Source: Candidatus Cloacimonadota bacterium
Lineage (GTDB): Bacteria; Cloacimonadota; Cloacimonadia; Cloacimonadales; TCS61
Length of the DNA: 46,629 nucleotides
Assembly: GCA_023137125.1 (NCBI GenBank)
Contig: JAGLPW010000149.1
Location: forward strand, 1 to 46,629
Reading direction: 5' to 3'
Shown: positions 18,932 through 27,575 of the stretch, piece after piece
Position numbering within the stretch: the stretch's first letter is position 1
Layout of the letters: every line of letters starts with the position of its first letter
Translations under genes and position numbers: made by a program
The notes under the pieces: model-generated
Database searches by the model: none
Seen by the model: only the letters and a program-made list of their open reading frames with translations
Told to the model about the DNA's origin: nothing

Positions 18932-20356
18932 ATGAATTTACAAGAAGTAAAAAACATTATCGATGAAAATCAGATCAGAACATTAGATTTGAAATATTCC
19001 GACCTGGCAGGAAACTGGTATCATATTTCTTGCCCGGCAAGAAAACTAGAGTACGTTCTGAAGAATGGGATACCATTTGACGGCTCAAGCATTCCCGGAA
19101 TGAAATCGGTAGAATCTGGAGATATGATACTTATTCCGGATATAACAACCGCTATAGTAGATCCGTTCACTTATCATCCAACTCTGCGAATGCTCTCTTA
19201 TATTTGTGATGCAGATACGCGAATTGGAGTGAAAAAAGATCCGCGAAGTCTGGCTAAAAGAGCACAGAAATATCTGGAAAGCACAGGCATAGCAGACGAA
19301 TCTTACTGGATCCCCGAATTTGAATTTTATCTCTTTAACGAGGCAATAATTAACAATGGCAAATTTGCAGCTGGTTACAAATTTACTTCCGCAGAGAATA
19401 AGAATGATCTTCCAGGCGGCTATAAAGATGTGGATGGAACTGCCGTTGCCAACAGAAAAGGTTATCACATTGATGTTCCATTCGATAAATATGCAGACGT
19501 GCGTGAAGAGATGGTGCAGCTTATCGAAGATATTGGCTGTCCAATAAGATATCATCATCATGAAGTAGGATTATCTTCCCAACAGGAAATAGAAACAGAA
19601 CTTCTGGAATTTGGATTGATCACCGATAAGATGATGTACATAAAAGACATTATTCACAACTGTGCATTAGAAAATGAACTTACTGCCACCTTCATGCCGA
19701 AACCAATTTATCAAGAAGCAGGAAGCGGAATGCACTTCCATATTCAACTAAGAAAAAAAGGTGAAAATATCTTCTTTAAAAAAGGAAATTTTGCAGATCT
19801 GAGCGATGATGCTCTATATTTCATTGGCGGAATATTGAAACACGGGCGCTCTCTTACTGCCTTCACAAATCCTAGTACAAATTCATACAAACGCTTACTT
19901 CCCGGATTTGAAGCACCTGTGCAACTCTTTTTCGGACTTGCCAACCGTAGTGCTGCGATAAGAATTCCAAAATATGCAACAAGCAAGGAAATGAAACGAA
20001 TTGAATTCCGAACTGGCGATGGAACCTGTAATTATTATTTGGCAATGAGCGCTTTATTGATGGCAGGATTGGACGGGATCAAAAATAAAATTATGCCAAC
20101 TCCGGAGAACGGTTACGGTCCTTTTGATGATAATGTGTTTAAGTGGAGTGAAGAACAGCAGGCAAAGCTGCACTCAATTCCAACTAACCTGGAAGATGCC
20201 CTGGAAGCATTGAAAGAAGATCACGATTATCTACTAGATGGAGAGGTATTTAATAAAGAACTTATCGATACTTGGATAATTGAAAAAATGAAAGAGGTGG
20301 TTGCTGTGAATAACAGACCGCATCCATTTGAGATGAATCTTTATTATAGTTTGTAA
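18932..20356 (+). CDS. glnA: Glutamine synthetase type I
   Basis: GlnA makes glutamine from glutamate, ammonia and ATP. The 474-residue protein has the type I signatures: FDGSSIPGMKSVESGDMIL near residue 49 onward, 'PEFEFYLF', 'YHHHEVGLSSQQEIE', the glutamate-binding GSGMHFHIQL and the ATP-loop segment NPSTNSYKRLLPGFEAP. The region where adenylylated homologues carry NLYDLPPEE reads NVFKWSEEQ, so the modified tyrosine is replaced by phenylalanine. I infer that this enzyme is not controlled by GlnE-type adenylylation. GGAGA precedes the ATG. Confidence 0.96.
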   Translation: MNLQEVKNIIDENQIRTLDLKYSDLAGNWYHISCPARKLEYVLKNGIPFDGSSIPGMKSVESGDMILIPDITTAIVDPFTYHPTLRMLSYICDADTRIGVKKDPRSLAKRAQKYLESTGIADESYWIPEFEFYLFNEAIINNGKFAAGYKFTSAENKNDLPGGYKDVDGTAVANRKGYHIDVPFDKYADVREEMVQLIEDIGCPIRYHHHEVGLSSQQEIETELLEFGLITDKMMYIKDIIHNCALENELTATFMPKPIYQEAGSGMHFHIQLRKKGENIFFKKGNFADLSDDALYFIGGILKHGRSLTAFTNPSTNSYKRLLPGFEAPVQLFFGLANRSAAIRIPKYATSKEMKRIEFRTGDGTCNYYLAMSALLMAGLDGIKNKIMPTPENGYGPFDDNVFKWSEEQQAKLHSIPTNLEDALEALKEDHDYLLDGEVFNKELIDTWIIEKMKEVVAVNNRPHPFEMNLYYSL

Positions 20357-20363
20357 AATAATT

Positions 20364-20399
20364 CACCACGGAGTTCACAGAGAGCACAGAGAAAAAGAG
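20364..20399 (+). repeat. ACAGAG-type intergenic repeat after glnA
   Basis: The stretch contains CCACGGAG, CACAGAGAG and CACAGAGAAA units in tandem, spaced nine to ten bases apart. It belongs to the same degenerate style as the tract at 1044-1079 (which reads the same on the minus strand). It lies in the convergent gap between glnA and the last permease gene; no clear terminator is visible in the rest of that gap. Confidence 0.5.
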
Positions 20400-20466
20400 T
20401 AAAATAAATATTAAGATTCGACGGGTATCGGACCTTTTATTTTTTTTGCATATAACAAACGTAAAA

Positions 20467-21411
20467 CTATCTTGAACTTCTTTTGTAAGATATTCCCAGG
20501 GCTGCCGGATCGCTGCTTTTTCCAATTGAGAAAAGAAGAACTATTACGGTTACAACGTAAGGAAGCATTATGAAAACCTGAGAAGGTAATCCTAAGCCAA
20601 GAGTTTGTAATCTAAATTGCAATGCTTCTGCGGCGCCAACCAGAAGAGCTGCAAAAAGTACTCCAAAAGGATGTCTGCGACCCAAAATAACTACCACAAG
20701 AGCAATAAATCCTTTTCCTGAAGTGATGTTCTCCATAAAAAATCCCAGCAAAGCCAGAGTAAGATATGCGCCGCCCAATCCTCCTAAGCAGCCGTTGATA
20801 ATAGCAGTAACATATCTTGTTCTCTTAACATTTAAACCCACAGTATCGGCAGCTTTTGGATGCTCTCCGATAGAATCGATATTTGTACCCCATACAGTTT
20901 TATAAAGAATTATGTAGGAAACGAAACATGCGAAAACTGTAAAATAAACAAAAATATCCTGATTAAACAGCACATCTCCCACAATTGGTATATCACTAAG
21001 AAGAGGGATCTTTATCGGCTTAACTACAGGACATTGAGGTACGGTGGTTGTTCTTCCAAAGTAAGCAAGAAAAAGAAAACTGGTTAATCCTAAGGAGAAG
21101 AAGTTTAAGGCGATACCAACGATGGTTTGATTAACATAACATTTAAAACTCATATAGGCGTGGATCATACTAATAAGCAAGCCGCCCAAACAACCGCAAA
21201 TAACTCCGATTAGAATATTTTGTGTTATAAAGGCAGCCATGAAACTGAAAAATGCCCCGCTGAGCATTATTCCTTCCAGGCCTATGTTTAAGACACCGCT
21301 TCTTTCTGAAAATGTCTCACCCAATCCGGCCAGTGTAAGCGGCACTGCCATCCTGATAGATGCAGCAAAAAGTGTAACAATAAAATAAAGCGTAGTGCCG
21401 GCTTCAGCCAT
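20467..21411 (-). CDS. ABC transporter permease, BMP-associated (nucleoside/simple sugar type) subunit 2
   Basis: The 314-residue polytopic protein has about eight or nine hydrophobic segments. It also has the branched-chain/ribose-type permease motifs 'AVPLTLAGLGETFSERSGVLNIGLEGIML' (about 17-45) and 'SGKGFIALVVVILGRRHPFG' (about 230-250). It pairs with the permease encoded immediately upstream. The two start/stop codons share a base (TAATG), so the heterodimeric channel subunits are probably translated together. By its neighbours it imports nucleosides or purines. Confidence 0.9.
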   Translation of the reverse strand: MAEAGTTLYFIVTLFAASIRMAVPLTLAGLGETFSERSGVLNIGLEGIMLSGAFFSFMAAFITQNILIGVICGCLGGLLISMIHAYMSFKCYVNQTIVGIALNFFSLGLTSFLFLAYFGRTTTVPQCPVVKPIKIPLLSDIPIVGDVLFNQDIFVYFTVFACFVSYIILYKTVWGTNIDSIGEHPKAADTVGLNVKRTRYVTAIINGCLGGLGGAYLTLALLGFFMENITSGKGFIALVVVILGRRHPFGVLFAALLVGAAEALQFRLQTLGLGLPSQVFIMLPYVVTVIVLLFSIGKSSDPAALGISYKRSSR

Positions 21412-22442
21412 TATTTTATCCTCATTTTCTTTAATATACCAGAGAACATGATATTTTTACTTAGAGCCAACAGAACAATAACTCCCATTAAAACAGATGT
21501 AATTGAGGTTGGAATGCCGGCCTGTCTTTGCATGGAATTTGCTCCAACTTGCAGAGCAGATAGTCCTATTGCAGAAATGATCACCCCCAGAGGATGGTTT
21601 CTTCCCATTAACGCTACTATAATTGCAATATAGCCATAACCCGGAGAAATTCCTTCCAGCAAACGATGATGAACACCGGCAATTTCACTTACCCCCGCTA
21701 ATCCTGCCAAACCACCACTAATAAGGGAAGCAAGTACAATATTTTTATAAACGGATATTCCCGAGCAAGTTCCAGCTCTTTTATTGAAACCAACTACTCG
21801 CAGCTCATATCCAATTGTTGTCTTTTTCATAATAATATAAATTAGAACAGCACTAACAATGGCAAGAATGAAACCTCCGTGTAACCTTGTGGGATAGAGC
21901 AGAAGCGGGAAAGAGAGACTTTTAGGCATAACTGACGAATATGGCAGGGCAGACTCTGTATTTTTCAACACAGTTCTAACCAATATTCCTACAATATTTA
22001 TAGCGATATAATTGAACATGATAGTAGTAATTATTTCGGAAACTCCATATTTAGCTTTTAAAAAACCTGGTATTACCGCCCAGATGCCTCCCAGAAGAAA
22101 ACCTGCAGTAATGGCAATAGTAATATGTAGCACGGCTGGCATTGGTGGAAGAAAAACTCCAACACAGGTTATTGCTATTGCCCCCATATAAAGCTGACCT
22201 TCTGCACCGATATTGAAAAAGCCGGTACTAAAAGCAACTGAAACACCCAATCCTGCCAGAATCAATGGTGTGGCCCTAACCATGATCTCTGCAAAACCAT
22301 GTAGAGACCCAAAAATTCCATAAAAGAAACTTCGCAATGCCATTCCTGGATCGTATTTCGCAACTATTATAAGTACCGCAGCTAGCAGGAAAGTAATGAT
22401 AATAATAATTAAAGTCGAAACTAATTCTTTTGTATATTTCAT
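21411..22442 (-). CDS. ABC transporter permease, BMP-associated (nucleoside/simple sugar type) subunit 1
   Basis: The 343-residue membrane protein has the family phrases 'LILAGLGVSVAFSTGFFNIGAEGQLYMGA' (about 61-90), 'GVSEIITTIMFNYIAINIVG' and 'ISPGYGYIAIIVALMGRNHPLG'. These are typical of the first permease of NupPQ/YufPQ-like nucleoside importers. Its ATG overlaps the ATPase gene stop by four bases (ATGA). Confidence 0.91.
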   Translation of the reverse strand: MKYTKELVSTLIIIIITFLLAAVLIIVAKYDPGMALRSFFYGIFGSLHGFAEIMVRATPLILAGLGVSVAFSTGFFNIGAEGQLYMGAIAITCVGVFLPPMPAVLHITIAITAGFLLGGIWAVIPGFLKAKYGVSEIITTIMFNYIAINIVGILVRTVLKNTESALPYSSVMPKSLSFPLLLYPTRLHGGFILAIVSAVLIYIIMKKTTIGYELRVVGFNKRAGTCSGISVYKNIVLASLISGGLAGLAGVSEIAGVHHRLLEGISPGYGYIAIIVALMGRNHPLGVIISAIGLSALQVGANSMQRQAGIPTSITSVLMGVIVLLALSKNIMFSGILKKMRIK

Positions 22443-23962
22443 GAATTAACTGTCTCCCCAATATGTCCCGCCATCATTAATCCTATTTCATTGAGATTGA
22501 GATCGGTTCCATTAGTAACTATACCAACAATTCTACCCTCAAATATTACGGCAATGCGATCACAAATACTTACAATCTCTTCCAGATCTGCTGAAATAAG
22601 CAGAATGCTTAAGTTTTCATTACATTTATCTATCAGAGTCTGACGGACGAATTCAGTAGCACCAATATCAAGACCCCTGGTTGGTTGACAAGCCAACACA
22701 ACCGAAGGACCTGCAGCAAGTTCACGAGCTATAATGGCTTTTTGTTGATTTCCACCGGAAAGAAGACGTATCGGAGTATTTATTCCAGGAGTTTTAATAT
22801 TGTAATCTTTTATTCTCTGTTCTGTCTTCTCTCTAACCACTTTATAATTTATAATACAATTTTTCGAGAAAGGTTCTTGATCATAATCTTTTAATATCAT
22901 ATTCTCAGAAACATCCATATCCAACACAAGCCCTTCATATTGCCGATCATCTGTTATATAAGCAAGACCTGCTTTCTTTCTTGTTTTAAAGTTGGACTTA
23001 TTGATGTTCTTGCCTGCTAATATAATCGTTCCTGAATCTAACTTACAGATTCCCGTTATTACTTCTGCTAATTCTTTCTGCCCATTTCCATCAACTCCAG
23101 CTATTCCAAAGATCTCTCCCTTTTTAACCTGAAAAGAAATATCTACAAGAGCCTTAAGGTTTCTGCTTTTGAAACTAACATTCTCAAGAACAAGTCCATA
23201 TTCTTTACTCTCATTTGTTTTTTCTCTAGTGGAAAAAGTTTTTAGCGATCTGCCTATCATGTAATTTGATAGTTCATTTTCATTAGTTTCAGATGTATTA
23301 ACCGTTGCAACGTTTTTGCCATCTTTAAGGATAGTAACCTTGTCTGTTATTTTCATAACTTCCGGTATTCTATGTGTAATTATTATTACTGAATGTCCTT
23401 CGTTTTTCAATTTTTTTAGAATAGTAAAAAAATTGTCTGTTTCCTGAGGCGTAAGAACGGCTGTGGGTTCATCTAAAATAAGTAATTCTGCATTACGATA
23501 TAAAGATTTTAGGATTTCAACCCTTTGCCTGGCACCTACCGATAATCTGGATATCAACTCATTAGGATCGACATGAAGACCGTATTTCTTTGAAAGTTCT
23601 GATATATCTTTAATAACTTTTTTTTTATTATAAAAGGGATATCCTTTATTCTTAAGACCTAAAGTTATATTTTGTGCAACAGATAAAGTTGGAACCAGCA
23701 TAAAATGTTGATGCACCATTCCAATTCCGCTTTCAATAGCATCTCGTGGAGATTTGAATGATACCTCTTTACCTTTCCAGGTTATAATCCCACTGTCTTT
23801 GATGTATATTCCATAAAGGATGTTCATCAAGGTAGTTTTCCCGGCTCCATTTTCTCCTAAAAGAGCATGTATTTCACCTTTTTCAATAGTAAGATTAACA
23901 TTGTCATTTGCAACAACTCCAGGGAATCCCTTATAGATATCCTTCATTATTAAATCAGGCAT
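22439..23962 (-). CDS. ABC transporter ATPase with two nucleotide-binding domains (nucleoside type)
   Basis: The 507-residue protein fuses two ATPase domains, as in NupO/YufO and sugar RbsA-type importers. Domain 1 has Walker A GENGAGKTTL (about 36-45), the degenerate signature LSVGARQRVEIL and Walker B LLILDEPTAVL. Domain 2 has an atypical Walker A (GVDGNGQKELA), signature LSGGNQQKAIIAREL and 'VLACQPTRGLDIGA'. Such asymmetry is normal for the family. The start at 23962 has only a weak GGAA site and follows a terminator-like hairpin at 23977-24003, so it is likely expressed less than the binding protein upstream. Confidence 0.94.
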   Translation of the reverse strand: MPDLIMKDIYKGFPGVVANDNVNLTIEKGEIHALLGENGAGKTTLMNILYGIYIKDSGIITWKGKEVSFKSPRDAIESGIGMVHQHFMLVPTLSVAQNITLGLKNKGYPFYNKKKVIKDISELSKKYGLHVDPNELISRLSVGARQRVEILKSLYRNAELLILDEPTAVLTPQETDNFFTILKKLKNEGHSVIIITHRIPEVMKITDKVTILKDGKNVATVNTSETNENELSNYMIGRSLKTFSTREKTNESKEYGLVLENVSFKSRNLKALVDISFQVKKGEIFGIAGVDGNGQKELAEVITGICKLDSGTIILAGKNINKSNFKTRKKAGLAYITDDRQYEGLVLDMDVSENMILKDYDQEPFSKNCIINYKVVREKTEQRIKDYNIKTPGINTPIRLLSGGNQQKAIIARELAAGPSVVLACQPTRGLDIGATEFVRQTLIDKCNENLSILLISADLEEIVSICDRIAVIFEGRIVGIVTNGTDLNLNEIGLMMAGHIGETVNS

Positions 23963-23976
23963 TTAATAATTCCAAT

Positions 23977-24003
23977 AAAAAAAGGGTGGGACAAAGCCCA
24001 CCC
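23977..24003 (-). terminator. Intra-operon terminator/attenuator between binding protein and ABC ATPase
   Basis: GGGTGGG (23984-23990) and CCCACCC (23997-24003) form a G/C stem with a six-base loop. On the minus strand it is followed directly by seven T residues (23977-23983). It is a textbook intrinsic terminator shape inside the operon, placed where it would keep the lipoprotein more abundant than the membrane components. Confidence 0.8.
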
Positions 24004-24011
24004 AACAGATT

Positions 24012-25004
24012 TTATATTGTTCTTTCTTCTATTGAAGGAACAACAAGTGTACCGTCTATTATTTGTTGTTGCAAATCAGCGATCTTAGTTTTAACTTCTT
24101 CCGGAATTCTAGTATCCAATTCATGATAAGGAGCTATATCAATACAGCCATCGCTGGTTCCAAGTTCAATGATCTCACCCTTGAATGTTCCTTCCTTCAC
24201 ATGAGTTGCAGCAGCCAGAACCAAGGCTGGAACATTATAAATTGTGCTTGATAGAATAGTGTTTGGTGCCAGGAAATTCTGATCATATGAATCACCGGTA
24301 GCAAAAAGCCCTTTTTCTTCAGCAGCCTTGATAGCTCCTGTTCCGGCCTGATTTGCACAGTGAGACAGAACATCAGCACCTTTATCGATCATCGCCATTG
24401 TAGCTTCTTTACCTTTAGCAACGTCAGTAAAAGTACCTACGTAAACGTCATAAACAATAATATCAGGATTTACAGATTTGGCGCCTAGTTTATAAGCTTC
24501 CAGAACCTGTACAATAGAAGGCTGTTCAACACCTCCGATAATTCCCAATTTGCCGGTTGTAGACATTTCAGCAGCCAGAACACCCATTAAATATCCAGCT
24601 TCTTTACAAGCCATTCTATACGATGCAACATTATCTGAGTAAGCATTTGATTCAATTGCCACAAATTTTGTATCTGGATATCTTTCTCCCACTCTCACAG
24701 CCGGATCTCCAAACTCAAATCCATGACCGATGATCAGATCATAACCTTGAGAAGCGTAATCGATGTAACCTGCTTCAATATCTGCTACAGCTACATTTTC
24801 CGTATAGCCAGTCTCGAATCCGAGTTTCTCGCTAATATCCAATAATCCTTGATAGGCTGCTGCATTCCATCCGCCATCATTAACTGGTCCCGATGTAAGC
24901 ATTGCAACTTTAAAGACACCTTCTTTTGCCGGTGCTTCTTTTTTTGCACAAGCTGCAAAAAGAAATGCAACTATCAAAATAATTACTAATAATCTTTTAA
25001 ACAT
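24012..25004 (-). CDS. BMP-family (PnrA-like) substrate-binding lipoprotein
   Basis: The protein begins MFKRLLVIILIVAFLFAACA, with a lipobox (FAAC), so the mature form is a membrane-anchored binding protein of about 310 residues. Family features include 'VAMLTSGPVNDGGWNAAAYQGL', 'YDLIIGHGFEFGDPAV', 'GYLMGVLAAEMSTTGKLGIIGG' and 'GADVLSHCANQAGTGAIKAA'. Known members such as PnrA bind purine nucleosides. I begin at 25004 rather than the upstream in-frame ATG at 25037, because a perfect AAGGAGG (25011-25017) precedes it. It lies just after the amidohydrolase gene. Confidence 0.93.
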   Translation of the reverse strand: MFKRLLVIILIVAFLFAACAKKEAPAKEGVFKVAMLTSGPVNDGGWNAAAYQGLLDISEKLGFETGYTENVAVADIEAGYIDYASQGYDLIIGHGFEFGDPAVRVGERYPDTKFVAIESNAYSDNVASYRMACKEAGYLMGVLAAEMSTTGKLGIIGGVEQPSIVQVLEAYKLGAKSVNPDIIVYDVYVGTFTDVAKGKEATMAMIDKGADVLSHCANQAGTGAIKAAEEKGLFATGDSYDQNFLAPNTILSSTIYNVPALVLAAATHVKEGTFKGEIIELGTSDGCIDIAPYHELDTRIPEEVKTKIADLQQQIIDGTLVVPSIEERTI

Positions 25005-25033
25005 ATAACTCCTCCTTTTTTGTTTCGGTTGTA

Positions 25034-26455
25034 TCAATCTTCAACCTGTTTGTTAAAATTTTCTACACTAAATTTATAATTAGAATCAGAATAAATGACT
25101 TTTTTACATGTTTTTTGAGCTTTATCAAATATTTCAGATTCATTGATTCCTTTTAATTTTCCGTCTTCATAAACTACTTTTCCATTAATTATTGTCATCG
25201 TAACCGGTTCTGATATGCCAACTTTTACAGGAAGACTTGCCGGATCGTGCAACGTTCCCACATATTCCAGTTTTCTAGTGTCAAGCAGGAACATATCTGC
25301 AGCTTTTCCTTCTTCCAGTGTACCGATATCGTCTCTATTTAATAATCTGGCGCCTCCGGCTGTGGCCATTTTAAGAAATTCTTGTGGTGGAGGAATGGGA
25401 AGATCTCGCTGTCCGGCAGCGTGACATTGTAAAAGATATGTTGTGCGGATTATTTCCATCAGGTTAGAATTATCATTAGACGCATGTCCGTCTACTCCCA
25501 ATCCCAAAGGAACATTCTTTGCATAGAATCTGGGAATATTAAGAACGTTAAATCCCCCCAGAAAAGCTGGAGCCGGACAATGAGAAATCCCTGTTTTTAA
25601 TTTGGCTAGCAAATCAATTTCTTCATCTTGCAGATCCCAACCGTGTGCATACCAAACATCTGGACCTACAAAACCCAGTTCCCTACACCATTGAAGAGAG
25701 CGCATGCCGTGCCTTTCTACAATTATAGGATCCTCTCCTTCTCCCAGGTGTGTATGCATGGAAACATTTTTGGAACGAGCTAATTTTACCGATTCGGAAA
25801 AGGTTTCGGGATAACAGTTTACTGGTTGACAAGGTGCCACAACAATGCGTTTCATACCAAATTTTTCATATTGATGATATTTGCTTATCAATCGGTCACA
25901 ATCTTTTAAAAATTCATCGGTTGTTTCCACCATTTCGTCCGGCATAATACTTCCCTTTTCTTGGGGTAAAGTATTTGTACCACGACCGGCATGAAAACGC
26001 ATTCCTAAAAGTTCAGCAGCTTCCATCTGCCTGTCTATCAGTAATTTTCCTGCGTGTTTTGGATAACAGTATTGATGATCAAAAGCGGTTGTGCAACCAT
26101 GCTTAATTAGTTCGGACATAGAAGATAAGGAGGTATAATAAATTGAGTCGGAATCAATAAGCTTAAAAAATTCATAAATTTGCTTGATCCAATCCATTAC
26201 ATCAAGCTTGGTCCAATCTAGCCAGACATTGTTCCTTACGAAGGCTTGAAAAAAATGATGATGTGTGTTAACTAAACCGGGATAGACGAACATATCTTTG
26301 CCATCTATGATCCGTGCATCTCCAGCGTTCAGGTTTTTTCCGATCTTTATGATTTCCGGTCCATCAATAATAAGATCTGAGTTATAATGGATGTCATTTT
26401 GATGGTTACAGGTTACAATGGCTAATGCATTCTTTATGAGTATGTTATCTACCAT
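25034..26455 (-). CDS. Amidohydrolase, 8-oxoguanine/guanine deaminase-like
   Basis: The 473-residue protein belongs to the cytosine/guanine-deaminase branch of the amidohydrolase superfamily. The metal motif is NTHHHFFQAF (H65-x-H67). Later ligands are in MHTHLGEGEDP and WYAHGWDL, and the catalytic Asp lies in LGVDGHASNDNSN. The segment 'HGCTTAFDHQYCYPKHAG' resembles 8-oxoguanine deaminases and AtzB-like hydrolases. The placement with a nucleoside-type ABC importer supports a purine-base substrate, but the exact one is not readable. A GGAGG site sits four bases before the start, next to a long inverted repeat at 26465-26549. Confidence 0.85.
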   Translation of the reverse strand: MVDNILIKNALAIVTCNHQNDIHYNSDLIIDGPEIIKIGKNLNAGDARIIDGKDMFVYPGLVNTHHHFFQAFVRNNVWLDWTKLDVMDWIKQIYEFFKLIDSDSIYYTSLSSMSELIKHGCTTAFDHQYCYPKHAGKLLIDRQMEAAELLGMRFHAGRGTNTLPQEKGSIMPDEMVETTDEFLKDCDRLISKYHQYEKFGMKRIVVAPCQPVNCYPETFSESVKLARSKNVSMHTHLGEGEDPIIVERHGMRSLQWCRELGFVGPDVWYAHGWDLQDEEIDLLAKLKTGISHCPAPAFLGGFNVLNIPRFYAKNVPLGLGVDGHASNDNSNLMEIIRTTYLLQCHAAGQRDLPIPPPQEFLKMATAGGARLLNRDDIGTLEEGKAADMFLLDTRKLEYVGTLHDPASLPVKVGISEPVTMTIINGKVVYEDGKLKGINESEIFDKAQKTCKKVIYSDSNYKFSVENFNKQVED

Positions 26456-26464
26456 TATTCCTCC

Positions 26465-26549
26465 AATGATACTATCCGGAACAAGGCAAAGGTTATAGTA
26501 ACAATAAGGTCAAGTTATTTTCTTGCCTTACTTCCGAATTAGTATCATT
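26465..26549 (-). promoter_or_regulatory. Long imperfect inverted repeat in the leader of the amidohydrolase operon
   Basis: The left arm is 26465-26490 (AATGATACTA, TCCGGAA, AAGGCAA blocks). It matches the reverse complement of the right arm 26523-26549 (AATGATACTA, TTCGGAA, AAGGCAA) with about 23 matches over 26 positions and two small bulges. The arm nearest the gene touches the GGAGG ribosome site of the amidohydrolase. The loop contains TTGACC and TATAAC, though their 10-base spacing is too short for a normal promoter. It could be an operator pair for the neighbouring MerR regulator, an mRNA hairpin hiding the ribosome site, or the terminator of that regulator. Confidence 0.55.
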
Positions 26550-26559
26550 AAATAAGAAA

Positions 26560-27306
26560 TTATTCTATGATGCGGAGCTGAATATCTGTGATAAAACGCG
26601 TTGGATCTTGTTCTAAAAGTGGATCAACATGATTTACCGTTATATAATATTCAGCAGTTTTTATTCCTTCTTTTTTTGCATACTCACTCAGCTTATTCTG
26701 TGTTTTAGTAATTGTTTTGTAGCTTCCCATATGGAAACAGCAGAGGAAATTTCCAGCATCCAGTTCCCGAACTTTTTCCTGATTTAGATCTGAGGTATTT
26801 ACTTGAGCGCCGAATTCACGAATTCCATCTTTATAAATAACGATAGTAGGATAGAGATAATAGGCGTTACTTTTGTAAATATTTGTCTCAGTTCCTATGG
26901 GGTTAAACCCGCGCGGCGGAATATATTTTCTTCGAATGGAGAGGTTGTTCCAATTAGGTTGTTCCGCTTCGATGAATTCTAAACGGTAACGAATGGCTTC
27001 TTCCATTTTATGCAGAACAGCAAGCCTTTCCTTCAGCATCAGGTGCCGTTCCTTCAAGAATGAGACACTTTCCTCTGATTTGCGTGAAACCAGATGGTTG
27101 CCGATCTCCTTTAGAGAGTATCCGCAATTTTTATAGAATCTAATAGCTGCAAACTCGTAGATCTGATCTACAGAGTAGCAACGGTAATCATTTCCCGAGA
27201 TCCTGGACATGGGTTTGAACAATCCAATTTTCTCATAGTAACGCAAGGTTTGAGCATTAACTCCAAATAATTCGGCCAATTCACCTACGGTATATTCTTT
27301 TTTCAT
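26560..27306 (-). CDS. MerR-family regulator with GyrI-like effector domain (BmrR type)
   Basis: The 248-residue protein opens with a MerR helix-turn-helix: YTVGELAELFGVNAQTLRYYEKIGLFKP (about 4-31), followed by 'YRCYSVDQIYEFAAIRFYKNCGYSLKEI'. A coiled-coil dimer helix spans about 80-115. The C-terminal half (about 120-248) is a GyrI/AraC-E-type ligand pocket containing 'FLCCFHMGSYKTITKTQNKL' and 'YYITVNHVDPLLEQDP'. BmrR relatives sense hydrophobic or cationic small molecules. It lies upstream of and in the same direction as the purine operon, so it may control it. No good Shine-Dalgarno is visible. Confidence 0.9.
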   Translation of the reverse strand: MKKEYTVGELAELFGVNAQTLRYYEKIGLFKPMSRISGNDYRCYSVDQIYEFAAIRFYKNCGYSLKEIGNHLVSRKSEESVSFLKERHLMLKERLAVLHKMEEAIRYRLEFIEAEQPNWNNLSIRRKYIPPRGFNPIGTETNIYKSNAYYLYPTIVIYKDGIREFGAQVNTSDLNQEKVRELDAGNFLCCFHMGSYKTITKTQNKLSEYAKKEGIKTAEYYITVNHVDPLLEQDPTRFITDIQLRIIE

Positions 27307-27374
27307 GACGTAATGAATTTACAAATAAAATCATGGTCAAGCAATTAATTAAAAGCTATGGGAACATTTTCTAA

Positions 27375-27437
27375 TTGACTCTTTAGTTTCATTTATGCAA
27401 ATTAGAATTTGCATTAAATTGCTCTAAAGGAAATATT
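27375..27437 (+). repeat. Dispersed intergenic repeat, copy A (possible shared promoter/operator)
   Basis: The segment starts TTGACTC, contains GTTTCATTT and the palindrome GCAAATTAGAATTTGC, and ends TTGCTCTAAAGGAAA. Copy B at 34510-34573 keeps the same order of blocks. TTGACT could serve as a -35 box. It lies 139 bases before the S74-domain gene. A short hairpin CTTGG/CCAAG follows at about 27447-27461. Nothing else is recognisable in the 27307-27575 gap. Confidence 0.55.
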
Positions 27438-27575
27438 TGTCTTTCCCTTGGCGGATCCAAGACCTTGTAGCATGGAGCACATTCATGATGGGCAATAATC
27501 AATATGATTTATGAAGTGTAGAAAATAGAAGAAAAGAAGATTAAATTTAATAGAATTAAAAAAAAGGAGTATAAA

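Noticed and set aside
26456-26559. Purine riboswitch or MerR-type 19-base-spaced promoter
   Set aside because: The conserved purine-aptamer core is not visible, and the TTGACC and TATAAC boxes are only 10 bases apart.
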